A DNA stretch of 64,000 bases, taken from NCBI RefSeq assembly GCF_001399685.1, contig NZ_JTHN01000084.1, forward strand, positions 1-64,000, given 5' to 3'. Below are positions 32,704 through 42,900 of this stretch, in pieces. This DNA comes from Paenibacillus sp. A3. Lineage in GTDB: Bacteria > Bacillota > Bacilli > Paenibacillales > NBRC-103111. Every line of letters starts with the position of its first letter. Positions within the stretch are counted from its first letter, which is position 1. Below the pieces are notes generated by a model. The model ran no database searches, had not been told where the DNA came from, and worked only from the letters and a program-made list of their open reading frames with translations. Both the position numbers and the translations under genes were made by a program.

Positions 32704-33408
32704 GTGAAAAAGTTAATCGAATTCAAAAAAGTAACGAAACAATACAAAATAGGAGAAGTGCCAATCAAGGCGCTTGACGGTGTTGATTTTTCTATTTCAG
32801 AAGGGGAATTCGTCGTTATTTTGGGCGCAAGCGGCGCCGGTAAAAGTACGATTTTGAATATCCTTGGCGGTATGGATACGGCTACCTCAGGCCAAGTGTT
32901 TGTCGGCGATCAAGAAATAACAAGATTCAACGAAAAAAAATTAACCGAATATCGCGGTGAGAAGGTTGGTTTTGTCTTTCAATTCTACAATTTGATTCCG
33001 AATTTAAACGCATTGGAAAATGTTGAATTTGCCGCTGAAGTATGTAAAAACCATCTGGATGCTCAAGATATTTTACATCGAGTCGGATTAAAGGATCGAA
33101 TCAAAAACTTCCCTTCCCAGCTCTCCGGAGGAGAACAACAAAGAGTGGCAATCGCTAGAGCTGTCGCCAAAAATCCTTTACTTTTGCTCTGTGATGAACC
33201 AACAGGAGCTTTGGATTATGTTACCGGTAAATCCGTCTTAAAGCTTCTTCAAGATTTGAACAGGGAAACGAAAAAATGCGTTGTATTGGTCACACATAAT
33301 TCCGCAATCGCTCCGATGGCCGATAAAATTATTAAGGTGAAAAGCGGAAGGATAGAAAGCGTGACACTTAATGATGAAAAACAAAGTGTGGAAGGGATTG
33401 AGTGGTGA
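32704..33408 (+). CDS. ABC transporter ATPase, LolD/MacB type
   Basis: 234-residue ATPase. Walker [10 protein letters not shown] is at 41-49, the Q-loop lies in [17 protein letters not shown], the signature is [14 protein letters not shown] and Walker B is [12 protein letters not shown]. FtsX-like permeases are the usual partners, and such a gene follows with a one-base stop-start overlap. GTG 32704 is preceded by GAGGAG. This class (MacB, BceA, YknY) works by mechanotransmission at the membrane and often exports or removes peptide antibiotics. Base composition is AT-rich relative to the flanking SDR and GDPD genes. Confidence 0.93.
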   Translation: MKKLIEFKKVTKQYKIGEVPIKALDGVDFSISEGEFVVILGASGAGKSTILNILGGMDTATSGQVFVGDQEITRFNEKKLTEYRGEKVGFVFQFYNLIPNLNALENVEFAAEVCKNHLDAQDILHRVGLKDRIKNFPSQLSGGEQQRVAIARAVAKNPLLLLCDEPTGALDYVTGKSVLKLLQDLNRETKKCVVLVTHNSAIAPMADKIIKVKSGRIESVTLNDEKQSVEGIEW

Positions 33409-35735
33409 TGATGAAATTATTACTAAAATTAGTAAGGGATATTAGACAATCGATAGGGCAATTCATAGCCATTGTTTCGGTTATTGCAGTAGGAGCTTTT
33501 TTCTATGCGGGGCTTATCACGTATAGTGATACCCTTAGCGCTTATACGAAGGCATACTTTAAAGAACATAATTTAAGCGATTTGAACGTGTATTACAGTC
33601 AAATTTCCAAAGATGAAGTGGCCGGATTAAGCAAAATTGAAGGGATAAATAAAATAGAAGGACGTTATACGTTGGACGCCACGCAAGCGTTTGAAGGGTA
33701 TAAAGCTTCAATTAAAATGCATTCGATCCCAGTGAACAATGAAATCAATACGCCTACTATGGTGGAGGGCAGAATCCCGTCAAAAAAAGATGAGATCTTA
33801 TTAGATTCCCATTATGCCAAAGAACATCAGGTTCGTGTCGGCGATAAAATCAGGATAAGTTCGAATAAAAAAGACTACAGCTTTACGATCAGCGGTTTGT
33901 GTGAGAATGTTGAATATGCCAAAAAGAACGAAATACAAGACCATAAAACCTACGGAATAGCTTATATGGCCGAAGAGGCGATCCCTGAAATGGTAGACAG
34001 CTTTTCCTACAATGAAGTCCTGATTGATGCCAAAGAAGGCTACGATCTTGACCAATTAGGCAAATCCATTGAAGCACATTCCAAACTGCTTTCCTATTTA
34101 AACCAAGTAAGTAAAGAAAGGACTTTCAGTTATTCGAAACTAACGGAAACGATCCATAATAATAACTTGATGAGCAAGGTTATCCCTTTCGTTCTCTTTT
34201 TGATAGGAGCTATTATCCTGTTCCTTACCATGTCGAGGATGATCGATTCTCAAAGAAATCAAGTAGGTATTATGAAGGCTTTGGGTGTAAAAAACAGGAC
34301 GATCATGCTTCATTACATGGGATACCCTTTGCTGGTAGGGATTATAGGCTCAATTCTAGGTTGCTCCATAGCCGCTATTGTATTTATTCCTTTAGTAACT
34401 GCGTCGAGTTCTAGGGCTTACTCTCTGCCAGGAATAAAATTCGCCCTTGATTTGTATTCGATCCTTCCTCCCATTCTATTCTCTAGTGCCTTTGGACTTC
34501 TTTCGTGTTACTTAAGCGGCAGAACCGTATTAAAAGAACGTGCGGCTCAAGCTATGCGTCCTAAACCGCCAAAGAAGATGAAAATGCTTCTCATCGAAAG
34601 AATTCCGGGTCTTTGGAGTCGTATTTCCTACAGTTACAAACTGATTTTAAGAAATATACTGCTGAATAAACAAAAAGCTTTCGTGAGCTCGGTTGGTGTT
34701 GTTGCAAGCACGGTTTTATTGATAACTGCCTTCGGCACGCACACGGCTTTGCTAAAAGTGGCTGACCAGATTGAAGAGGTTTATGCTTATGATTTAAGAG
34801 TAGATTATGCGATAGGAGCATCTTCCGATGCGTCAAACCTCCCCTCCGGTATTAAACAAAAATTTCATCTATCTGCCTTTCCTGTTGAATTCATCAAAGA
34901 TGATAAAAAAGAAAAGGCCACTTTAACGGTTACTGAAAAAGAAAACAATCTCATTCATTTCTTTGACGAAAATAACAATAAACTATTTCTGGAGAATAAC
35001 GGGGTCTTGGTGCCCAAATCTTACGCCGACAAATACCATATTGTAGAAGGGGATCTCATCCAGATCAAGTTCACAGCACCGGAGTTTAAAAATAAGATGA
35101 TCGAAATGAAGGTTTTAAATATATCTACCCAGTATTCGAATCCGTCGTTTTATAGCACGCCAGCCTACTTAAATAGCTTTGGCATAGACTACAATCCATC
35201 CTCGCTTTTAGTTGAAGCCAATAGCTCTGCAGATCTTGTAAGCGTTCGTAACTTTATTGAGCAAGATCCTCACGTAGATAAGATTACAGATAAGAACGAT
35301 CTTAAGAAATCAGCTCAGTATATTGTGAAGCAAAACAGCTTTGTTTTTATCATGTTTATCATTTGTGCCGTCATTCTCTCCTTTGGCGCCATTTATACGA
35401 TATCTTCCATAAACATTTATGAAAGGAATCGTGAGCTTGCCACACTTAAGGTATTAGGCTATGCAAAATATAAAATCAACAGACTCATATTTTTTGAAAA
35501 CATCATCCTAACCACATTTGCGGTAATTGTTGCTTTACCGATTAGTGGCTATATGTATACCATTATTGTAAAGGCGCTCTCTAGCGCCCATCAACAAATC
35601 CCGGATCAATTAAACGTTTTCGTATTGCTGGCAGCTGTTATTCTTGCATTCTTACTTACCATTCTGGCAAACCTGCTACTTAGGAGAAAAGTAACCCAAA
35701 TCAATATGATTGAATCCTTAAAAAGTATAGAATAA
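33408..35735 (+). CDS. FtsX-like ABC permease
   Basis: About 775 residues. An N-terminal membrane helix (FIAIVSVIAVGAFFYAGLI) is followed by a large extracellular domain (residues about 45-265), three helices forming the first FtsX core (VIPFVLFLIGAIILF onward), a second extracellular domain, and the last helices (FVFIMFIICAVILSFG and later). The duplicated FtsX arrangement matches exporter permeases such as those paired with peptide-sensing systems. ATG 33408 overlaps the ATPase stop as TGATG and has GAAGGGA upstream; GTG 33402 is an alternative. Substrate is unknown; peptide antibiotic resistance is the best guess from the family and the shared GntR operator. Confidence 0.9.
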   Translation: MMKLLLKLVRDIRQSIGQFIAIVSVIAVGAFFYAGLITYSDTLSAYTKAYFKEHNLSDLNVYYSQISKDEVAGLSKIEGINKIEGRYTLDATQAFEGYKASIKMHSIPVNNEINTPTMVEGRIPSKKDEILLDSHYAKEHQVRVGDKIRISSNKKDYSFTISGLCENVEYAKKNEIQDHKTYGIAYMAEEAIPEMVDSFSYNEVLIDAKEGYDLDQLGKSIEAHSKLLSYLNQVSKERTFSYSKLTETIHNNNLMSKVIPFVLFLIGAIILFLTMSRMIDSQRNQVGIMKALGVKNRTIMLHYMGYPLLVGIIGSILGCSIAAIVFIPLVTASSSRAYSLPGIKFALDLYSILPPILFSSAFGLLSCYLSGRTVLKERAAQAMRPKPPKKMKMLLIERIPGLWSRISYSYKLILRNILLNKQKAFVSSVGVVASTVLLITAFGTHTALLKVADQIEEVYAYDLRVDYAIGASSDASNLPSGIKQKFHLSAFPVEFIKDDKKEKATLTVTEKENNLIHFFDENNNKLFLENNGVLVPKSYADKYHIVEGDLIQIKFTAPEFKNKMIEMKVLNISTQYSNPSFYSTPAYLNSFGIDYNPSSLLVEANSSADLVSVRNFIEQDPHVDKITDKNDLKKSAQYIVKQNSFVFIMFIICAVILSFGAIYTISSINIYERNRELATLKVLGYAKYKINRLIFFENIILTTFAVIVALPISGYMYTIIVKALSSAHQQIPDQLNVFVLLAAVILAFLLTILANLLLRRKVTQINMIESLKSIE

Positions 35736-35833
35736 TGGGGAGTTCGGCCCAACTTATCCAATGTATGGTGGATTGTAGTCGTCCATAGCACTGCGTGCTC
35801 ATTTATATAAAAGGTTACGAAAAATGTGAGAAC

Positions 35834-35862
35834 TTGATTTTAGTGATACAATATAACATAAT
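35834..35862 (+). promoter_or_regulatory. probable SDR promoter
   Basis: TTGATT (35834-35839), 17-base spacer, CATAAT (35857-35862), 80 bases before ATG 35942. Confidence 0.55.
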
Positions 35863-35941
35863 AATCACTCTGCATGCTTAATGGAAAAACTGGGGATCAT
35901 GACGAAGTATGCAGCCATTATATCAATGAGGAGAGGTTATC

Positions 35942-36661
35942 ATGGATTTGAAAAATAGAACAGCGATTATTACCGGAGCGGGAAAGGGCATCGGCAAAGC
36001 GATCGCCGTGGAGCTTGCCAAAGAAGGAGTTAATCTCGGTCTGACGGCCAGAACTTCGTCCGATCTGGAATCGCTTCGCGCGGAGCTGGAAAGTACATAT
36101 AGCGTCAAAGTATATACCGCAGCCGCAGACATTGCCAAACGAGGAGAGGCCGAGCAAGCCGTCGGATCGCTAATTAGCAGCCTTGGTTCACTTGACATTT
36201 TGATCAATAATGCAGGGATCGCACAGTTCGGCACCGTGGCCGATATGGAACCCGAGTTATGGGAGAGCATCATTCAAACGAACCTGATGGGTACTTATTA
36301 TGTCACTCGTGCCGCGCTGCCGACGATGCTGGCGCAAGCGAGCGGCAGTATCATCAACATCTCGTCCACGGCTGGAGAGCGGGGCTTCGCGACCGGCTCC
36401 GCTTATTGTGCGTCCAAGCATGCGGTGATGGGTTTTACGGAAGCGCTGATGCAGGAGGTCCGCAAATCCAACATTCGCGTAACGGCGCTCACGCCAAGTA
36501 CGGTCAACACCGAACTCGCAACGAACGCCGGCCTCAAAATCGGTGACGAAGACCGCATGATGCAGCCGGAGGACGTAGCGGAACTTGTGCTCGCCACGTT
36601 GAAGCTGCCGGCACGTGTTTTCATCAAAAACGCCGGGATTTGGACGACCAATCCGCAATAG
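35942..36661 (+). CDS. SDR-family oxidoreductase (FabG-like)
   Basis: Classical short-chain dehydrogenase/reductase of 239 aa. The cofactor motif TGAGKGIG is at residues 11-18, NNAG at 89-92, and the catalytic Ser (about 141), Tyr155 and Lys159 in NISSTAGERGF and YCASK. An Arg at position 37 (TARTSSD) favours NADP(H). Sequence resembles 3-oxoacyl-ACP reductase-type SDRs of Bacillus (FabG/YqjQ group), but the substrate cannot be set from sequence. GAGGAGAGG precedes ATG 35942. It has its own promoter and terminator, so no link with the NRPS that follows is required. Confidence 0.9.
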   Translation: MDLKNRTAIITGAGKGIGKAIAVELAKEGVNLGLTARTSSDLESLRAELESTYSVKVYTAAADIAKRGEAEQAVGSLISSLGSLDILINNAGIAQFGTVADMEPELWESIIQTNLMGTYYVTRAALPTMLAQASGSIINISSTAGERGFATGSAYCASKHAVMGFTEALMQEVRKSNIRVTALTPSTVNTELATNAGLKIGDEDRMMQPEDVAELVLATLKLPARVFIKNAGIWTTNPQ

Positions 36662-36726
36662 ATCTGGTCGCGGTGACCGCGGTATGATGCGGAGTCCGTA
36701 TCTTCGAAATGGTGAATATGTTATAC

Positions 36727-36764
36727 AAAACGGAGTCTCGCGGGTTTGCGGGCTCTGTTTTTTT
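36727..36764 (+). terminator. terminator after the SDR gene
   Basis: AACGGAGTC and GGCTCTGTT pair around CGCGGGTTTGCG-type inner bases, followed by TTTTTTT. The sequence is nearly the same as the terminator at 50466. Confidence 0.8.
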
Positions 36765-36903
36765 ATTATTAATTATGGAAATAAATACATGGTTTGGACT
36801 ATAGTAGAGTAATAGGGAAAACATTTCTAAAATCCCTCTTTTTATTGGAACTCATTTTCACGAGGGTAGATTTGCAGAAACAAAGAGAGGAGATGAAGAA
36901 CCG

Positions 36904-39900
36904 ATGACACCTGCTGACGGAACAGCCCTGAATGATACTTTGGGCGGCAGCCGATGTTGCTTGCCGCTGTTTTCGAATAACAGGGGCCAGGGCGAACCCG
37001 TGGGCGATTACGTTTTCCATAAGATCCGTTTGGGGAACCGACAATTCAAAGTAATGACGGAATTTGTCCGTCGGCATCAGCTTTGCATGCCAACTTTTCT
37101 AACGGCGGTATGGTCTGTCTTGCTATCCCATTATGCCAATCAATACGAGGTGCCCGTTTTGTATTCCGTTGTGCCGGACGAAGCCGGGAGCGAAAGCTAT
37201 CAGCACTATCCGCTGTTCGTCAACATTCGGAAGGAAGATTGTCTTCTTGATTTGGTGTGTAGGGTCAAAACGCAAATGGATGATCGGAAAACAGGCGGCG
37301 GTTCTTGGAGCGAAACGTTGGCGCAGCAAGCGGAAGGGGGGCTTTCTGCACCGGGGCGCGAGGGCTATTTTAATGTAGGAATCTTGGAAGCGCATGGAAG
37401 GAGTCTGCTACCGACTGCCAATTCGGAGGCATCAGATCGTCGTGGCATGAACCAGCCGGAGATTGCACTCCGTTATCGTTACAGCCTCAACGAACTCGAA
37501 TGTGCGGTTCAGTATGACGGCAAGCGCTTCGGCAAAACGCAGATCTCCCGACTCGCGGGGCAGTTCCGGGTGCTTCTGACCAACGTATTGAATGACCCGG
37601 AGAAGCCTGTGCTTTTCCATCCGTTCCTGACTGCAAGCGAAGGGAAGCAATTCAGCCGATGGAACGATACGGACAGGGAATATCCCGCGCATAAAACCGT
37701 TCATCAATGGGTCGAGGAACAGGCGGCCAGGACGCCGGAGGCGGTCGCTTTGGAGTTTCGTCAGCAGAGGCTGACCTACTCCGAATTAAACCGCCGGGCT
37801 AACCGAATTGCCCGCGTCATTGTGGATGCGTATCAGAGGAAAGAGCAGGACGATCTGCCGCGAGGGATGCTGATTCCCATTATGATGGAGCGAAGCGCGG
37901 ATGTGATACCGGCTATGCTGGGAGTCATGAAGACGGGAGGGGCTTACCTTCCGGTTGATCCCCAGTATCCGGAGGAGCGCATTCGGTTTATTTTGGAGGA
38001 CGCTCAGGCCCAAATCATTGTGACAACGTGCCAATTGGCCGCCAAGCTGAAGCCGGTCATTTCTCAAGCCGGGATGGAGGCGGAGGCGCTTATATGTATC
38101 GACGAGCAGCTTGCGCAGCCCTGCGATTCCGATGAAAATTTGAACGTTGAGGTCAAGCAGGACGATCTGGCATACGTCATCTATACGTCCGGCTCTACAG
38201 GAAAACCGAAGGGCGCGCTCATCGAACACGCCGGACTTGTTGCGCTGATTCCTTACCTTATCGACAGGTTTGGGCTGACTTCGGAAACGCGAGTACTGCA
38301 ATTTGCTTCCATCAGCTTTGACGCGTCGGTGTACGAATGGATCGGCACGCTTACGGTCGGCGGAACGCTCGTTGTCTTGTCGGACGAGGAACTGCCTCCC
38401 TATGCCGATATTTCGGATGTACTCGAGCAAAAAAACATTCATCTTGCCATGCTGCCGCCGGCCGTCTTACGAACGATGAGTAAGCGGGACTTGCCCGGCT
38501 TGCGGACGATCGTGTCGGCGGGGGAGGCTTGTACTCCGGATATTGTGAACGATTGGGGAAAAGAACGGTTATTTCTGAACGCCTACGGTCCGACGGAAGT
38601 AACGATTATTTGTTCCGTAGGGCTCTGCCGTCCGGGGAAAATAGTGACGATCGGGCAGCCCGTTTACAACAAACGCCTGTTCGTCCTGAATCCGTTCGGC
38701 CAACCGGTTCCGGTCGGCGTTCCCGGCGAGCTGTGGGTGGGCGGCGTCGGACTGGCCAGAGGCTACCTGAACCGCGAAGAGCTGACCAAGGAACGGTTCG
38801 TCCACAAAGAGCTTGTGATGGGGGACGGGCATGCTCCGCAAATCGAGAGGTTATATAAAACCGGAGATATCGTCAAATGGACGCCGGGCGGGGAATTGAT
38901 ATTTATCGGCCGCAGCGACGATCAGGTCAAAATTAGAGGCTACCGCATTGAACTGGGGGAAATCGAGCATCGGCTCCGGCAGTATCCCGGCATTGATCAA
39001 TGCTTGGTCAGGGCGTGGCACGACGGGCATTATCAGAAATTGGCGGCTTACTACACCTCCGCCCAAGAGCTGGAAGAGGCCGAACTGACGCGGCACTTGA
39101 CCTCCGTGTTACCGGCTTACATGATTCCGTCTTACTTTTGCCGACTGGAAGCGTTTCCTTTAAATACAAACGGTAAAGTGGACCGGTCGGCGCTTCCTCA
39201 TCCGAATACGGTGTGGAAACACTCCTCCGAAAAGGCGTCGGAAACGGGCGAAGACGAAATGGAAAAGCGGCTGCTTCACATTTGGCGGCACCTGCTCAAG
39301 CGGCAAAATATCGGGGTCAACGATCATTTTTATGCGGTTGGGGGAGACTCGATCCTTGCTATTCAGACGGTATCCATGGCCAGGGATCACGGAATTATCG
39401 TGACGCCCAGACAAGTGGCGGAGCATCCGACCGTGAAGGATCTGGCAGCCGTAGCCGCTTGGGTGGATGGAGGGAAGGAAAAGGAGCAGGCCGTCGATTT
39501 GGCGGGCGAATTCGGGCTGACGCCGATTCAACACTGGTTTTTCGAGCAGCGGTTCGAAGAGCCGAACTATTTCAATCAGTCGCATATGCTGCTGCTCAAT
39601 CATTGCGACCCTGCGAGGCTGGAGACGGCTCTTAACCGGCTGGTCCGGCTGCATCCGGAGCTGGCGGCGCAATTCGTAAGGCGCGGGCATGCCTATGTGC
39701 AGCGCTACCGAACGGATGCCGTCGTACGGCTTGCTTCTTACACCATTCAAGAGACAAACCGCCCCGATCCGGAAATTGCCGCCATCTGCGCGAAGTGGCA
39801 CGGACAATTAGATTACGAGTCGGGAACGATGCTTCGTGCCGGGTTGATCGAAGGCCACCCTGACGGTAAAATTCGTCTGTTCCTTTCCGTTCATCATCTG

Positions 39901-42900
39901 GTCATCGACGGGGTTTCTTGGAGAATTTTGCTTCAAGAGCTGTATCCGTTGTATCTCGGCGCCGAGCTGCCCCCGGTTCCAAGCCCATTCAAAAAATGGC
40001 AGGCTGCGATCGCGGACTATGCTCAAAAAGAGGAGTTGCGCGACCATATCAGCTATTGGAGTGACGTGCTGACCCGTTCCACCGCATTCCAGTTGCCCGT
40101 AGACTGTTGCGCGGATAACCGAAGCAGCGCCGAATCCGCGGAGCTCATTGCAACGCTGCCGCCAAGCGATACGCAGCGGCTGCTGCACCGGTGCGCTCAC
40201 GCTTACCATACGCAGATCAACGATCTGCTGCTTACCGCCTGGTCCCTGATGCTGTCCGCCTGGTCCGGACAGGGGACGGTCGCCTTCCGGCTGGAGGGTC
40301 ATGGACGGGAGCACTCCGTATCCGACATGAACTTGACCCGGACGATCGGCTGGTTCACGTCGATGTTTCCCGTGTGCATCCGGTTGTCGGCTGAAACTCC
40401 TTTGGGAGAAACGATCAAATCCGTCAAGGAGCAGCTGCGCCGCATTCCTGACCGGGGCATCTCGTTCGGGGCTCTGCGGTACTGCCATCCGGACGAGGCG
40501 GTCCGAACGGCCTTGACCGCTTCCGAGCCGCAGGCGCTGTTCAACTATTTGGGCCAGTTCGATCAGACCGAAGCCGGGGAAGTGAACGAATGGCTGAGCT
40601 TCACGCGCGATGCCGCACAGGATCATAGCTCGCCGCAAAACCACGGAACGAGTCTGTTGGAGCTTAACTGCTCAGTCGTTCAGGGCCAGCTGCATTTGTT
40701 CATGAAATACAGCAGACGTCATTACGAGGAAACGACGATTGCCCGGTTGACCGAATCCTTCATCTCCTGTCTGCTTTCCATTATCGAACACTGCGATGGG
40801 AAAGAGAGCGAAGAATTTACGCCGGGCGATTTTCCACTGGTTTCCGTCGAACAGCTTTCACTGGACCGGATGGTAAACACGTACCATGCGCAATGCGGTC
40901 TGGATAAAATCATGCCGCTTAGCCCGCTGCAGAAAGGACTTTTGTTCCATTATTTGGATCATCCATCCTCCGACCAATATTTCGTGCAGACGAGCTGGAA
41001 ATATGAAGGCAGGCTCGATGTCACCCGTTATCGGGAGGCGTGGCAGCGTGTCGTTGCTGAAAACGATTGTTTGCGGACGTGCTTCGTCTGGGAAGCGCTG
41101 GACGAGCCGGTACAGTGTGTCGTCCAAACAGCGGAACCGGATTGGACGGTAGAGGATATCAGCTCGCAGCCTGCGGATCGGCAGCAAGAGTACTTCGAAC
41201 AGTGGATCACGCTGGACCGCGAGCGCCGCTTCGACCTGCGACGGCCGGCGTACCGCCTTGCGCTGATTCGCAGCGGTCCGGAGGAATGGACGGTGGTTTG
41301 GAGCTACTATCATATTTTGCTGGATGGATGGAGCCTTCCGCTGCTGCTCAATCGGGTTCACGACCTCTATGAATGCAGCTTGCAGAACATAGCGCCTCCC
41401 CGCAATCCGTCGCTCCCTTTTGAACCTTACATCCGGTGGCTGATGACGAAGGAACGGACGGAGGCCGAAACCTTCTGGAAGGCTTATTTGGCTGACGTTA
41501 CCGAGCCGACCCCGCTGCCGATGGAGAAAAGCGGCTTGCGCTTCGATGCGCACCAGCCCATCCGCAGGCAGCAGACCGAGACGCTGCAATTGGATGCAAG
41601 CTTTACCGGGCGCATGACGGCGTTTGTGCAGCAAACGCAAATATCGCTGAATACCTTGGTACAGTTCGCTTGGGGAAAAGTACTGCAAGTGCTTCATGAT
41701 GCGGATATAACCGTCTTCGGCATGGTCGTGTCCGGCCGTGGGTCCGATCTTGCCAAAGCGGACCGTATCACCGGCTTGCTGATTAATACGCTTCCTTTGG
41801 TGATGCATTGGAATACGGAGCAGTCTGTCGCTGACTATGTAAAGGAGCTTCATCATACGATTCAAAAGCTGAACGATTACTGCTACGTCAGCCTGAACGA
41901 ATTGAAGGACTGGAGCTCCGTGCAAGACCATACGCTGTTTCACAGCATCGTCGCTTTCGAAAATTATTTGAACGACTACCGTCAGCCGGCAAGCGGACTG
42001 AACATGTCGGCGATGGAGGAACGCGAGAAAACGAATTATCCGCTGACGATCACCATCACGAGCGACGGAGACCGAATCGTCATCAAGCTGATTTACGATG
42101 CGGACCGATTGGAGCAGGAAACGGTTCGCGGGTTGACGGAGCATCTGCTTCAGGCTTTGCATTTTGCGGTCGAGCATCCGGATAGCGCTGTCGGAGACAT
42201 TAGCCTAATGGCCGAAGACGAATACGACCGGATCGTCTACGATTGGAATCGTACGTTCACGGAGTATCCCCGGGAGAGTTCGGTTCCCGAGCTGTTCGGG
42301 GAGCAGGTCCGGCACCGGCCATCTCAAACGGCGGTAATCGCATACGACCGGGTCGTGACTTACGAACGGCTCGACCAATTGTCCCGGCATGTGGGGAGCT
42401 TGCTCGCGGAGGATGCGCCGGTTCGCGGGAAGCTCATCGGCGTCTGTCTGCCGCGCTCGCTCGGCTTTATCGTTTCCATCCTGGGCATCTTGAAGGCGGG
42501 CTGCGCCTATGTGCCGATCGATCCCGATTTCCCGGCGGAACGCACGCGCGACATGATCCGGGACGCCGGACTGGACACGATCATCACCTCGCGCAGTGGA
42601 GCGGAAAGCCTGGCGGAAACGTGTCGGGGTGTGAGCTTAAGGCTGATCTGCGCCGATGATTTCGACACCGTGACATTTATGGGGCAGGAAGAGAAAGGGA
42701 CATGTCCCGCGGACGCCTCCGATCTTGCTTATCTGATGTATACGTCCGGTTCGACGGGCAAGCCGAAAGGCGTAATGGTCGAGCATCGTAGCATCGTCCG
42801 TCTGGTGAAGCATACGAACTATTTCCCGTTTTCCCCGGATATCAAGCTGCTTTATACCGGTTCGCCGGTCTTTGACGCTTCCACGTTTGAAATTTGGGGC

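Noticed and set aside
40858-42177. 439-codon minus-strand frame inside the NRPS
   Set aside because: Lies fully within NRPS coding sequence; no conserved motif.
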